In this document: positions 1 through 8,324 of the stretch, piece by piece
How positions within the stretch are numbered: position 1 is the stretch's first letter
Layout of the letters: each line of letters starts with the position of its first letter
NCBI RefSeq assembly: GCF_003438075.1
Contig: NZ_QSTA01000004.1
Location: 81,537 to 145,536 of the forward strand
Direction of reading: 5' to 3'
Length of the DNA: 64,000 nucleotides
DNA from: Eubacterium sp. OM08-24
Lineage (GTDB): Bacteria > Bacillota > Clostridia > Oscillospirales > Acutalibacteraceae
Position numbers and translations under genes: made by a program
The notes under the pieces: model-generated
The model's database searches: none
Told to the model about the DNA's origin: nothing
The model's input: only the letters and a program-made list of their open reading frames with translations

Positions 1-227
1 ACTTTGACGGTTCTCTGATAAGCGAGCAAAAGGTTGAAGTAGGTAAGGCGGCAAAAGCACCGGCAGATCCGGTACAGCCGAGCGACGATTATTATGATTA
101 TATATTCAAAGGATGGCAGCTTGATTTCAGCAAGGTTTACAGCGATATGACAATCGCACCGAATTTTGAGCCTGTACTGAAACAACAGCCTACCGATGCG
201 GTATCGGAGGAGGTAATGTCGGAGTGA
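1..227 (+). CDS. C-terminal end of a protein with an InlB/Listeria-Bacteroides-type repeat (partial)
   Basis: The open frame enters from the left edge (first full codon at 3) and stops with TGA at 225-227. Its last 74 residues contain a segment of the form FKGWQLDFSKVYSDMTIAPN followed by FEP, which fits the end of an InlB_B (Listeria-Bacteroides) beta-grasp repeat: Gly-Trp, then a V/Y-x-S-D-M-T turn, then a beta strand. Such repeats occur in secreted or wall proteins of Firmicutes. The tail is acidic and has no anchor or transmembrane segment, so this would be a secreted protein or one anchored elsewhere. Its stop overlaps the GTG start of the next ORF (GTGA), so translation is probably coupled. 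Most of the protein lies outside the window and its overall function cannot be read. Confidence 0.6.
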   Translation, partial: FDGSLISEQKVEVGKAAKAPADPVQPSDDYYDYIFKGWQLDFSKVYSDMTIAPNFEPVLKQQPTDAVSEEVMSE

Positions 228-646
228 CGGGTGAACTGATTTTTTACGCCGCTCGCAAAACCTCACTTTGCGAAAGGTCTTTGAGAAAGAGCTTTTCTGA
301 GCTTGATATGATTGCCGGAGAATCAAACTTTGCGGCAAACTGCAAGGCGCTTGGAGAGCTGGTTGTAAGTTCACTCCAAACAAATGACATTGTTTTTGTT
401 ACGGGTGGCTTAGATATAGGCGGAGATACCGACAGTCCGAGTGTTTTTGCAAGGGCGCTTGCGGATAATCCGCCAAAGGAAATGAAAAGGTTAAAAAATT
501 CCTCAGGCAGCGACGGCTATGTGTTTGCAACGGAGAGTCAGGCAATAATTCTTTTGCCCGATGATCCGCAGCAGATTGAAAGCATAATGAACGGCGCTTT
601 GCGAGGATTTCTAAAAAGGTATAGGGAAAACAAAATGATTGCTTAA
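224..646 (+). CDS. small CinA/MoaB-like (MoCF-type) domain protein, hypothetical
   Basis: 140 aa from a GTG start overlapping the upstream stop. I do not recognise a named protein. The layout of motifs recalls the MoCF_biosynth/CinA nucleotide- or molybdopterin-binding fold: an early N-x3-L region, a hydrophobic strand ending in VTGGLDIGGDTDSP, a K-x-L-K-N and Gly-rich segment, then a strand IILLPDDP where CinA proteins have LPGxP, followed by a final helix. The canonical GGLGPTxDD signature is only partly kept, so enzymatic activity is doubtful. The 4-nt overlap with the InlB-repeat gene and abutment with ectB (start 677) suggest one transcript. Alternative reading: a Clostridia-specific conserved protein of unknown function. 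Confidence 0.45.
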   Translation: MTGELIFYAARKTSLCERSLRKSFSELDMIAGESNFAANCKALGELVVSSLQTNDIVFVTGGLDIGGDTDSPSVFARALADNPPKEMKRLKNSSGSDGYVFATESQAIILLPDDPQQIESIMNGALRGFLKRYRENKMIA

Positions 647-676
647 ATGCAGCAAAGAGGAAAGGAACAGCAATTT

Positions 677-1936
677 ATGAAAACAGAAGCATTTGAAAAA
701 TACGAGTCATCGGTACGCTCTTATTGCCGACATTTTCCAACAGTTTTTAAAACTGCAAAGGGTTCAATTATCACTGACGAAGAGGGCAACGATTATATCG
801 ACTTTTTCTGTGGTGCAGGTGCCGTAAACTACGGTCATAATAACGAATATATCAAGGAAAAGACACTTGAGTATTTTTCAACAGACGGTATTATTCACGC
901 ACTTGATATGTATACAGTGCCAAAGCGTGAGTTTATTGAAACATTTGAAACTAAAATTCTTGAGCCAAGAGGCTATAATTACAGAATTCAGTTTCCGGGC
1001 CCGACAGGTACAAACGCTGTTGAGGCAGCATTGAAACTTGCAAGAAAGTACACCGGCAGAAGAAACATCTTTGCATTTATGGGTTGTTTCCATGGTATGA
1101 CACTCGGCGCACTTTCTGCTACTTCTGAAATGTTTGCAAGAAACGGCGCTATTGCATCTCTTACAGACTGCACACATATTCCTGCTCCTTATATGGTAGA
1201 GGGACTTGATGTTGTTAAATATATGCAGATGCTCATTGACGATGACCACTCGGCAACAGAAAAGCCGGCAGCGGTTATTATGGAAACTGTTCAGGCAGAG
1301 GGCGGCATCAGAGTATTTGATGTTGAATTTTTAAAGGCTGTAAGAGAGTTCTGCACAAAGAACGATATTCTTATGATTGTTGATGATATTCAGATCGGCT
1401 GCTGCCGCAGCGGCTCATTCTTCTCGTTTGAGCGTGCAGGTATTCAGCCTGATATTGTTGTAATGTCAAAATCAATCGGCGGTATTGGTATGCCAATGTC
1501 GGTTGTACTCCACAAGCCTGAAATTGATGTTTGGAAACCGGGCGAGCACAACGGCACATTCAGAGGAAATCAGCTTTCATTTGTTGCAGGCAAGGCGGCT
1601 ATCGAGTATCTTCTTGAAAATAATGTTGAGGCTGAAACAGTGCGCAAGGGTGAAATTGTAAAGAACTTTGTTGAAAAGGAAATTCTCCCACTCAACGATA
1701 AGCTTGAGCTCAGAGGTATAGGTCTTATGTGGGGTATTGACTGCTCTAAGGTAGACCCTGCACTTGCGTCTAAGCTTTCTGACCTTTGCTTTACAAAGAA
1801 CCTTATTTGTGAGGTTGCAGGCAGAGAGGGCAGCGTATTCAAGATTATGCCGGCTCTTGTTATTGAGGACGAACTTCTCTTAAAGGGACTTAACATTGTT
1901 AAGGAATCATTTAAGGAACTCCTTGCTAATTATTAA
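677..1936 (+). CDS. ectB: diaminobutyrate--2-oxoglutarate aminotransferase, EctB type
   Basis: 419 aa class-III PLP aminotransferase. The N-terminus (ESSVRSYCRHFPTVF), the FFCGAGAVNYGHNN strand, the FPGPTGTNAVEAALKLAR helix and FHGMTLGALS match EctB rather than generic ornithine/GABA transaminases. VVMSKSIGG holds the PLP lysine and IVDDIQIGCCRSG the PLP-ring aspartate. EctB interconverts aspartate semialdehyde plus glutamate with L-2,4-diaminobutyrate. An in-frame ATG at 647 abuts the previous stop; 677 is preferred because GAGGAAAGG lies just upstream at usable spacing. No ectA or ectC is nearby, so ectoine synthesis is not implied. The diaminobutyrate may feed another product, or the enzyme may have a different substrate. 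A strong terminator follows. Confidence 0.85.
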   Translation: MKTEAFEKYESSVRSYCRHFPTVFKTAKGSIITDEEGNDYIDFFCGAGAVNYGHNNEYIKEKTLEYFSTDGIIHALDMYTVPKREFIETFETKILEPRGYNYRIQFPGPTGTNAVEAALKLARKYTGRRNIFAFMGCFHGMTLGALSATSEMFARNGAIASLTDCTHIPAPYMVEGLDVVKYMQMLIDDDHSATEKPAAVIMETVQAEGGIRVFDVEFLKAVREFCTKNDILMIVDDIQIGCCRSGSFFSFERAGIQPDIVVMSKSIGGIGMPMSVVLHKPEIDVWKPGEHNGTFRGNQLSFVAGKAAIEYLLENNVEAETVRKGEIVKNFVEKEILPLNDKLELRGIGLMWGIDCSKVDPALASKLSDLCFTKNLICEVAGREGSVFKIMPALVIEDELLLKGLNIVKESFKELLANY

Positions 1937-1950
1937 TCAAAATAAAACTA

Positions 1951-1985
1951 AGCCTGTTCAGCTTTGCGTGCTGAACAGGCTTTTG
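1951..1985 (+). terminator. intrinsic terminator after ectB
   Basis: Perfect 12-bp inverted repeat AGCCTGTTCAGC (1951-1962) / GCTGAACAGGCT (1970-1981) with a 7-nt loop, followed by TTT. It lies 15 nt after the ectB stop. Confidence 0.85.
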
Positions 1986-2035
1986 CTTTACTTTGTTGCC
2001 CGACCGATAATTTGCTAACCATAATTTGCCCACCC
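1978..2035. repeat. short fragment resembling the right end of the 41.4-41.9 kb noncoding element
   Basis: Beginning in the terminator's 3' arm, GGCTTTTGC, then TACTTTGTTGCCCGAC, then a diverged ATAATTTG/CATAATT stretch match the sequence at about 41895-41945 in the same order. The shared core ACTTTGTTGCCCGA is exact. This looks like a decayed partial copy of a dispersed element, seen directly by comparing the two sites. Confidence 0.5.
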
Positions 2036-2059
2036 AAAATCTTGATAAAAAACCAAAAA

Positions 2060-2089
2060 CAAAGGGAATCCGTTTATCGGATTCCCTTT
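2060..2089 (-). terminator. intrinsic terminator of the HAD/cyclophilin unit
   Basis: Inverted repeat AAAGGGAATCCG (2061-2072) / CGGATTCCCTTT (2078-2089), loop TTTAT. Read on the minus strand it is followed by a T-rich tract (complement of 2051-2060). It overlaps the stop codon of the minus-strand HAD gene. Confidence 0.8.
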
Positions 2090-2937
2090 TATAAAAGTTC
2101 AATTTCATGCTTTTGTTTTGAGTATTCTCGGTAGAGAGTTTCGCTGATTGCCATTTTGTGAATAATATTTTTTACCGTTGTATCAAGTCCGCTGTTCTCA
2201 CTGTAATCGGCAGGATAAATATAGTCAACTCTGCCTCTCTGTAACAAATCCTCAACCTTTGCGTCTTTTTTCTGATACACTGCAATAGAATATCCGCCGT
2301 AGGCTTTCATCATTTTCATACATGGCACATCAGAAAGTCCGTCGCCAATATAAATCATATTGCAAAACGGAATACGCTTGCTGTCATCGGGCATTGATTT
2401 GTTTAAATCATTATCGTTGGCAACATCAAGCACACCCTTGTTTATGCGGTACACAAACTGAGTTTTGTTTGTGTAGTTTACATCGGTTTTCGGCCATACG
2501 CCGTTGCCGTTTTCGTCATAAAGAAATTCGCAGGCAAATATGCTTTTAAATTCATTTGCAATCTGTGTGCCCTCAATAATCTCTTTAAGTCCCGAAGAAA
2601 TTACATAATGCTCCACGCATACGCCAAGGCTCTCTCCATAAGCGTTTATTCGTGAAAACCATTTTGTAACACCGTCAAAAAGTTCAACCTTTTTGCCCGT
2701 TTCAACAAGTTTTTCCCTGAGCAAAGGAATGTTCTTGTCCTTAGATATTTTTACCATTGCATACATATATGCAAGAATTGAGTCCATATGCTCCTTATGA
2801 CCGATTTCGTTGGTATAGCTCCAAAATTCGTCCTCGGTTATGCCAAGACTCGGAATAAAGCCGTATCCCTGCATATCTTTTGTACAAAGCGTTTTATCAA
2901 AATCATACATTATTGCAATTATAGGCTTTTCGTTCAT
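2089..2937 (-). CDS. HAD-superfamily phosphatase (hydrolase)
   Basis: 282 aa. Motif I is YDFDKTLC near the N-terminus (nucleophile Asp plus second Asp), motif II a serine in VISSGLKEII, and motif III/IV YIGDGLSDVPCMK near residue 200. This is the complete set expected for a soluble phosphoserine-phosphatase-like HAD enzyme with a helical C1-type cap between motifs I and II. The substrate cannot be told from sequence. The gene starts 9 nt downstream of the cyclophilin lipoprotein stop and is probably co-transcribed with it. A terminator overlaps its stop codon. No signal peptide, so cytoplasmic. Confidence 0.8.
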   Translation of the reverse strand: MNEKPIIAIMYDFDKTLCTKDMQGYGFIPSLGITEDEFWSYTNEIGHKEHMDSILAYMYAMVKISKDKNIPLLREKLVETGKKVELFDGVTKWFSRINAYGESLGVCVEHYVISSGLKEIIEGTQIANEFKSIFACEFLYDENGNGVWPKTDVNYTNKTQFVYRINKGVLDVANDNDLNKSMPDDSKRIPFCNMIYIGDGLSDVPCMKMMKAYGGYSIAVYQKKDAKVEDLLQRGRVDYIYPADYSENSGLDTTVKNIIHKMAISETLYREYSKQKHEIELL

Positions 2938-2946
2938 AATAACCTC

Positions 2947-3927
2947 TTACTGTGCCGAATAGGTTGTGATTTCAACAGAAGTTATAGTAATGTCTTCTGT
3001 CGGCTTATTTGTAGATGAGTCAACATTTACTGCGGCAATGGCATCTACCACATCCATTCCGTCAATTACCTGTGCAAATACTGTGTGTCCTCTGTCCACC
3101 GCATTGTATGCACCGTCAAGATACGGATTGCCGCCGTTATCGTTATACAGCTTTTTAATTTCATCACTGATTACATCTGTGTTGTAGCAAAATGTTCCGT
3201 TCTGCTGAACAAAAGCAGAGAAAAGCTCTGAATCCCTGTAGTTTTCAAGCTGTGCTTTTACATTTGTCCACTGATTTTCATAAGCGGCAAAACCGCCGTT
3301 CTTTTGGAATGCCTCCGGTGTTGTTTGGTTAATAAAGAACTGACTGCCGTTTGTATCAGGGCCGCTGTTCGCCATTGATACAGCTCCTCTTATGTTAAAG
3401 AGCTTGTCGCAGAATTCGTCCTCGAAGTTTTCACCGTATGAGCTTGTGCCGCCCGTACCGTTTGCGTTTTCGTAGTCACCGCCCTGAATCATAAAGTCAT
3501 TGATTACACGATGAAAAATTGTATTGTTGTATTTGCCCTCGTTGGCAAGGTTAATGAAGTTTGTAACGGTCTTTGGTGCTTGGTCGGCAAAAAGGCGGAG
3601 CTTTATGTCGCCCTTTGATGTGTGCATAATTGCAATGGTGTCGCCGTCTTTTGGTGCTTCAAGCTGAAATCCGACGGGGTTGCTGTCATAATTGATAGAA
3701 GGGTTTATGCCCACTGTTGACGGCACTATGCCCATATCTTCAAGCGCAGATACCGCAGGCTTGCCTACCTTAGCCTCGTCGCTTGTAGCAACGGCAGTAG
3801 TGGTGGGTTCTTCGGCTTTTGAGCTTTCAGGCTTTTCTTTATTATCGGAACAGCCTGCCGCAAAGGCAGGAATAAGCGCAAGTGCCACTATAAGGCACAA
3901 AGTTTTTTTTATTTTGTTGTATTTCAT
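2947..3927 (-). CDS. cyclophilin-type peptidyl-prolyl cis-trans isomerase, lipoprotein
   Basis: 326 aa. The N-terminal signal peptide ends in a lipobox (AFAAGC, Cys near residue 26), so this is a lipid-anchored extracytoplasmic protein, followed by a Ser/Glu/Thr linker. The cyclophilin core has [35 protein letters not shown] (the catalytic-Arg strand) and a GSQFFINQ strand. An insertion of roughly 75 residues separates the core from the last strands ([18 protein letters not shown]), longer than in minimal bacterial cyclophilins. Likely role: folding of exported proteins at the membrane-wall interface. A second, cytoplasmic cyclophilin is encoded at 36320. The gene diverges from the methionine synthase unit. 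Confidence 0.9.
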   Translation of the reverse strand: MKYNKIKKTLCLIVALALIPAFAAGCSDNKEKPESSKAEEPTTTAVATSDEAKVGKPAVSALEDMGIVPSTVGINPSINYDSNPVGFQLEAPKDGDTIAIMHTSKGDIKLRLFADQAPKTVTNFINLANEGKYNNTIFHRVINDFMIQGGDYENANGTGGTSSYGENFEDEFCDKLFNIRGAVSMANSGPDTNGSQFFINQTTPEAFQKNGGFAAYENQWTNVKAQLENYRDSELFSAFVQQNGTFCYNTDVISDEIKKLYNDNGGNPYLDGAYNAVDRGHTVFAQVIDGMDVVDAIAAVNVDSSTNKPTEDITITSVEITTYSAQ

Positions 3928-4016
3928 ATTGTATGAATTCCTTTCGGTACAAATTTATACATTTTTATCATAACATATTTTAATAAAAAATGCAACTTTT
4001 TAAGTGAATTAGCCAA

Positions 4017-4046
4017 TTTTTCGAGTTTTTGAGTTTGCTCGAAAAA
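4017..4046. promoter_or_regulatory. inverted repeat in the divergent intergenic region
   Basis: Perfect 9-bp arms TTTTTCGAG (4017-4025) and CTCGAAAAA (4038-4046) lie between the divergent cyclophilin and methionine synthase units. This could be an operator or a transcript hairpin; there is no direct evidence which. A weaker hairpin (GTTTTAAG/CTTAAAAC, 4112-4136) sits just ahead of the next gene. No SAM or cobalamin riboswitch core was recognised here. Confidence 0.3.
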
Positions 4047-4149
4047 ATAATTACTTGTATTGTTTTATTATGCTTAGTGTGTTACAATAATAAAGTATAG
4101 CTATGCAGTCGGTTTTAAGATGCTTTAACTTAAAACGGAGTGCATTGAT

Positions 4150-4812
4150 ATGTATAGGGGTTATACTATGATAAAATTAGAAAAGCTTAACAGAAACGAG
4201 GCAGTGCGCTATCTCGGTGGGGCAGGTATTCAGCTCAACTACCGAATGGATGTACTGATGAACGAATGTGAAAAGGCGGTGCTTGAAAAAGCCTCGCCAA
4301 AATATCTTTATACAGAAAAAGACTTGCCTTGCCCTCAGCTTATGGGCGGCAAAGATATAGAGTCGCACCTAAGCGGATGTGAAAAAGCTATTGTAATGTG
4401 CGCTACTATCGGCACTGAGGTTGATAAACTCATAAGAATTTCGCAGATTTCCGATATGGCTCGTGCTGTGGTAATGGACAGTCTTGCGAGTGTTGCCGTT
4501 GAGCAGGTATGCAATACCTTTGACAAAATAATTGCGGAAAAATACAGCGATTACAATATGACATTTCGATTTAGTCCGGGCTATGGCGACTATCCGATAG
4601 AAATGCAAAAGGTAGTATTGCAGATGCTCGATGCGCCAAAGAAAATAGGGCTTTGCACAAATGACAATTTTTTGCTTATGCCTGCAAAGTCGGTTACGGC
4701 TGTAATGGGACTTTCTAAAAATCCGATAGAACGAAAAAAGCGTGGCTGTGCCATCTGTAATATGAGAGAAACCTGTAAATTCAGAAGAAAGGGGCTTCAT
4801 TGTGGGGTTTAG
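4150..4812 (+). CDS. methionine synthase reactivation-domain protein
   Basis: 220 aa stand-alone version of the C-terminal activation (reactivation) domain of cobalamin-dependent methionine synthase. N-terminal NRNEAVRYLG, central AIVMCATIGTEVDKLI, and RFSPGYGDYPIEMQ (the SAM/cob(II)alamin-contacting strand) are typical. The C-terminus adds a Cys cluster (CAICNMRETC). In the family it supports reductive methylation of oxidised cob(II)alamin using SAM. It overlaps metH by 11 nt, so the pair is one unit with the reactivation domain split off, as in many Firmicutes. An in-frame ATG at 4168 after AGGGG is an alternative start; 4150 has GGAG 9 nt upstream. Confidence 0.88.
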   Translation: MYRGYTMIKLEKLNRNEAVRYLGGAGIQLNYRMDVLMNECEKAVLEKASPKYLYTEKDLPCPQLMGGKDIESHLSGCEKAIVMCATIGTEVDKLIRISQISDMARAVVMDSLASVAVEQVCNTFDKIIAEKYSDYNMTFRFSPGYGDYPIEMQKVVLQMLDAPKKIGLCTNDNFLLMPAKSVTAVMGLSKNPIERKKRGCAICNMRETCKFRRKGLHCGV

Positions 4813-7189
4813 GGAATTATTAAAGGAAAAGGAATTTATAATACTTGACGGTGCAACCGGCACTATGATTCAGAAAAGCGGCGTTGAGTATGACGAAGTA
4901 CCTGAAACGCTGAATATCACTCATCCCGAGTTAATTGCGTCTTTTCATAAGGCTTATGTAGACGCAGGTGCTGATGTTGTGTATGCCAACACCTTTGGTG
5001 CAAATGCATACAAACTTGAGGGCTGCGGTTACAGTGTAGAGGAAATAGTAGGCGCAGGTGTGAGCATTGCAAAAAATGCGGTTGGCGACAGAGCGCTGGT
5101 AGCACTTGACATAGGTTCTATCGGTCAGTTGCTTGAGCCGGCAGGTTCGCTTACTTTTGAAGAGGCCTACGAATACTACAAACAGCTTATTCTTGCAGGC
5201 AAAGATGCAGATGTTATTGCTTTTGAAACCATGACAGACCTCTACGAGCTGAAAGCCGCTGTACTTGCCGCAAAAGAAAACAGCGACAAACCTATATTTA
5301 CAACAATGACATTTGAACGCAATATGCGTACATTTACAGGTGCATTGCCATCAGCCTTTGCGGTTACAATGGAGAACCTCGGTGTTGACGCCCTTGGTGT
5401 GAACTGTTCGCTTGGCCCTGATGAACTTGAGCCGATTGTAAGCGAAATTTCAAAATATACAAATCTTCCCATTGTAATCAAGCCAAATGCAGGCTTGCCT
5501 GACCCTAACACCAACGAATACAATGTTATGCCTGATGATTTTGCAAAGGCATCACTCTCACTTTTGAAGTACGGTGTAAAGGTTCTCGGCGGTTGCTGTG
5601 GTACAAATCCTGATTATATCAAGGCGCTTAAAGACGCTCTTAAAGACAAAAAATATCAGCCGTCCAAAAAAGAGGTAGACACAACAGTGTGCAGTGCAAG
5701 CTCTGTTGTTGAAGTAAACCACCCGAGAATTATCGGTGAAAGAATTAACCCTACCGGCAAAAAGCTCTTTAAGCAGGCGCTTGTTGATAATAATATTGAC
5801 TATATTCTCACTCAGGCATTAAGTCAGACAGGCGCAGGCGCAGAAATTCTTGATGTCAATGTAGGTCACCCTGAAATTGACGAAAAGCAAATGATGGTGC
5901 GAGTGCTGAAGGCAATTCAGAGCGTATGTGACGCACCTTTGCAGATTGACTCAACTAAACCCGATGTGCTAGAGGCAGGACTTCGTGCATACAACGGCAG
6001 ACCGATTGTAAACTCGGTAAACGGCGAAGAAAAAAGCCTGAGCACTGTATTGCCGCTTGTAAAAAAATACGGCGCTTGCGTGGTAGGCCTTACTCTTGAC
6101 GAAAACGGTATTCCAAAGACTGCCGAGGGCAGATTTGAAATTGCAAAACGAATTGTTGAGAGGGCAGAGGAAATAGGCATTGACAGACGAGATATTTTCA
6201 TAGACTGCCTTACAATGACGGTTTCGGCTGAGCAGTCTGCCTGCCGACAAACTCTTAATGCTTTGCACAAAGTGAAAACCGAGCTTGGCTGTAAAACTTG
6301 CCTCGGTGTTTCAAATATTTCATTCGGACTTCCAAATCGTGACCTTGTTACAAGAACATTCCTTACTATGGCGCTTGAAGAGGGACTTGACCTGCCAATT
6401 ATCAACCCTAACATTGAGTCTATTACAGGCGCTGTAAGAGCATATCGTGTGCTTGACGGCATTGACAAAAACTCAATGGACTTTATTGCGGCTTACAATG
6501 ACGCTGTTCAGGCTCCCGTTGCCAACAACAATGTTTCAACCGATATGGATATTATGACAGCTGTTTTCAACGGATTTAAAAGTGAGGGCGCATTACTTAC
6601 AGAAAAAATGCTTGCCGAAACAGGCGACGCAATGAAAATTGTAAATGAAATGCTTATCCCTGCGCTTGATAAGGTTGGCGAGGGTTTTGAAAAGAACAAA
6701 ATCTTTTTGCCTCAGCTTATTCAGAGCGCCAATGCCGCTCAGGCTTGCTTTGATGTAATTAAAAAGCATATTTCAAAGACAAGCGGAGAAACAGTGAGCA
6801 AGGGAAAAATTATTGTTGCAACTGTAAAGGGCGATATTCACGATATAGGCAAAAACATTGTAAAGGTATTGCTTGATAATTACGGCTATACAGTTGTTGA
6901 CCTTGGCAAAGATGTTGACCCTCAGCTTGTTGTAGATACGGCTATTGAGCAGAATATAAAGATGATTGGTTTGTCGGCTCTTATGACCACAACTCTCAAG
7001 AGTATGGAAGATACCATTAAACTTGTAAGAGAAACAAAGGAGCTGCAAAATCCTGACGGCAGCAGCAAGTGTGTAATTTTTGTAGGCGGTGCTGTGCTTA
7101 CTGAAGAGTATGCAATGAAAATCGGCGCTGACTATTATTGCAGAGATGCAAAGGAAAGTGTAGATACAGCTAAAAAGGTTTTAGGCTAA
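4802..7189 (+). CDS. metH: cobalamin-dependent methionine synthase (without reactivation domain)
   Basis: 795 aa from a GTG start preceded by AAGGGG. Domain order: homocysteine-binding barrel about 1-290 (DGATGTMIQ; zinc cysteines in VNCSLG and LGGCCGTNP), pterin/methyl-THF barrel about 300-570 (RIIGERINPTGK, QIDSTKPDV, GLTLDE), helical cap about 575-660, cobalamin-binding Rossmann domain about 665-795 (GDIHDIGKN, the lower-ligand His motif). The reactivation domain is absent and encoded just upstream. It transfers methyl from methyl-THF to homocysteine through B12 in the cytoplasm. No corrinoid riboswitch was recognised in the roughly 220-nt leader. A terminator follows within 10 nt. Confidence 0.93.
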   Translation: MGFRELLKEKEFIILDGATGTMIQKSGVEYDEVPETLNITHPELIASFHKAYVDAGADVVYANTFGANAYKLEGCGYSVEEIVGAGVSIAKNAVGDRALVALDIGSIGQLLEPAGSLTFEEAYEYYKQLILAGKDADVIAFETMTDLYELKAAVLAAKENSDKPIFTTMTFERNMRTFTGALPSAFAVTMENLGVDALGVNCSLGPDELEPIVSEISKYTNLPIVIKPNAGLPDPNTNEYNVMPDDFAKASLSLLKYGVKVLGGCCGTNPDYIKALKDALKDKKYQPSKKEVDTTVCSASSVVEVNHPRIIGERINPTGKKLFKQALVDNNIDYILTQALSQTGAGAEILDVNVGHPEIDEKQMMVRVLKAIQSVCDAPLQIDSTKPDVLEAGLRAYNGRPIVNSVNGEEKSLSTVLPLVKKYGACVVGLTLDENGIPKTAEGRFEIAKRIVERAEEIGIDRRDIFIDCLTMTVSAEQSACRQTLNALHKVKTELGCKTCLGVSNISFGLPNRDLVTRTFLTMALEEGLDLPIINPNIESITGAVRAYRVLDGIDKNSMDFIAAYNDAVQAPVANNNVSTDMDIMTAVFNGFKSEGALLTEKMLAETGDAMKIVNEMLIPALDKVGEGFEKNKIFLPQLIQSANAAQACFDVIKKHISKTSGETVSKGKIIVATVKGDIHDIGKNIVKVLLDNYGYTVVDLGKDVDPQLVVDTAIEQNIKMIGLSALMTTTLKSMEDTIKLVRETKELQNPDGSSKCVIFVGGAVLTEEYAMKIGADYYCRDAKESVDTAKKVLG

Positions 7190-7194
7190 CATAA

Positions 7195-7223
7195 AAGGGC
7201 AGTTCCGCTTAGGAATTGCCCTT
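7195..7223. terminator. convergent terminator between metH and the phosphoesterase
   Basis: Stem AAGGGCAGTTCC (7195-7206) / GGAATTGCCCTT (7212-7223) with one G-U pair and a 5-nt loop. It overlaps the stop codon of the minus-strand gene (7209-7211). The poor T-tract on either side makes termination strength uncertain. Confidence 0.65.
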
Positions 7224-8066
7224 AGTAATATTTATTACACATATTTCAGGTTGATTGTTAAATCTCGGAACAGGATTTGATACGCCAAGTCCTGCGGAAA
7301 TAATCATTGTTGTATTGTCAAAAAGAAATTCGCCTTTATCGTATTGTGGAAAAAGTCCTTGATTTGGTACGATAACTCCGCCGACAAATGGAATTTGCAC
7401 AAGACCGCCATGAGTATGACCGCACAATACGAGATCTATTTTTGATGTTCCTACAATATCCTTTATATACTCAGGCTGATGATGGAGAAGTACAGAGTAG
7501 CAGTTTTCTGAGTCGGTTTTGAATTTTTCCCAAAAGTGCGCCTCGGGTGTATCGTAATCGGGAGCATCATATTCATAAAACGGAAAGTCTGACATTCCGC
7601 CAATCAATATTTTATCTCCGCCCTTAGTCGTAAATATTGTGGACTCGTTGTCAAGCAAGGTTGCTCCGCAAGCTGTTATGTCTGATTTAAAATCAATTTT
7701 GTCGGCAATATCTCGTTCGTGGTTGCCAAGACAGCAGTAAACGGGAGCGATTTTTGATATTTTTGTCAACAGACTTTTCATAATGTCGTCATTTATATAA
7801 TTGCGAGTTACCATATCTCCTGCAACGGCTATGAAATCAGGCTGCTGCTCTTTGATTTTATTTACAAGTTCGCTGTTATCCGTACCGTATTCTTTGTTGT
7901 GCAGATCCGAAATCAAAACGATTTTTATATTGTTTTCGATTCTGTCGGACTTTAGGTTATATTCCGTTGTTTTTAAAAATAAATTGCTATGCACCAGCTC
8001 CGAAACAAATAAAGCGGAGAGTGCAGAAAAAATTATCAGTGATAGTTTTCTTTTAGATTTTTTCAT
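7209..8066 (-). CDS. membrane-anchored metallophosphoesterase (YkuE/LpxH-like)
   Basis: 285 aa. An N-terminal hydrophobic segment follows MKKSKRK. The calcineurin-like phosphoesterase motifs are complete and in order: ISDLHNKEYG, VAGDMV, CCLGNHERD, VLLHHQPEY and CGHTHGGLVQIP, giving the two-metal site. The family hydrolyses phosphodiesters or phospholipid-linked substrates at the cell surface; B. subtilis YkuE is the best-known relative. The substrate here is not deducible. Start ATG at 8066 follows AAAGGA. Transcribed alone, divergently from the dehydratase gene. Confidence 0.85.
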   Translation of the reverse strand: MKKSKRKLSLIIFSALSALFVSELVHSNLFLKTTEYNLKSDRIENNIKIVLISDLHNKEYGTDNSELVNKIKEQQPDFIAVAGDMVTRNYINDDIMKSLLTKISKIAPVYCCLGNHERDIADKIDFKSDITACGATLLDNESTIFTTKGGDKILIGGMSDFPFYEYDAPDYDTPEAHFWEKFKTDSENCYSVLLHHQPEYIKDIVGTSKIDLVLCGHTHGGLVQIPFVGGVIVPNQGLFPQYDKGEFLFDNTTMIISAGLGVSNPVPRFNNQPEICVINITKGNS

Positions 8067-8200
8067 AAAAATGTCCTTTGCTTATAATAATGTGATATTT
8101 TTTATAATATTATATTACACCAAAAAATTACATTTTTCAAATATAGTGAATTGTTGTATTAAAATATTGTGTTTTACTTATAAAGCAAAATATAATAGAT

Positions 8201-8229
8201 TTGACAAAATACTAATTTTGATGTATAAT
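8201..8229 (+). promoter_or_regulatory. sigma-A promoter of the dehydratase-glmS unit
   Basis: TTGACA (8201-8206), 17-nt spacer, TATAAT (8224-8229): a perfect consensus pair about 95 nt upstream of the ATG at 8325. Confidence 0.8.
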
Positions 8230-8324
8230 ATTGTGTAATAAATTTGTATAATTTTTTTAATTTGAACTATGTGTTTGTATGAAAATTTATATAATTGGTT
8301 AAAAATGATGGGGTCTATCTAAAA

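Noticed and set aside
3928..4149. SAM or cobalamin riboswitch before the methionine synthase genes
   Set aside because: The leader is AT-rich with only two simple hairpins; no conserved riboswitch cores were recognised.
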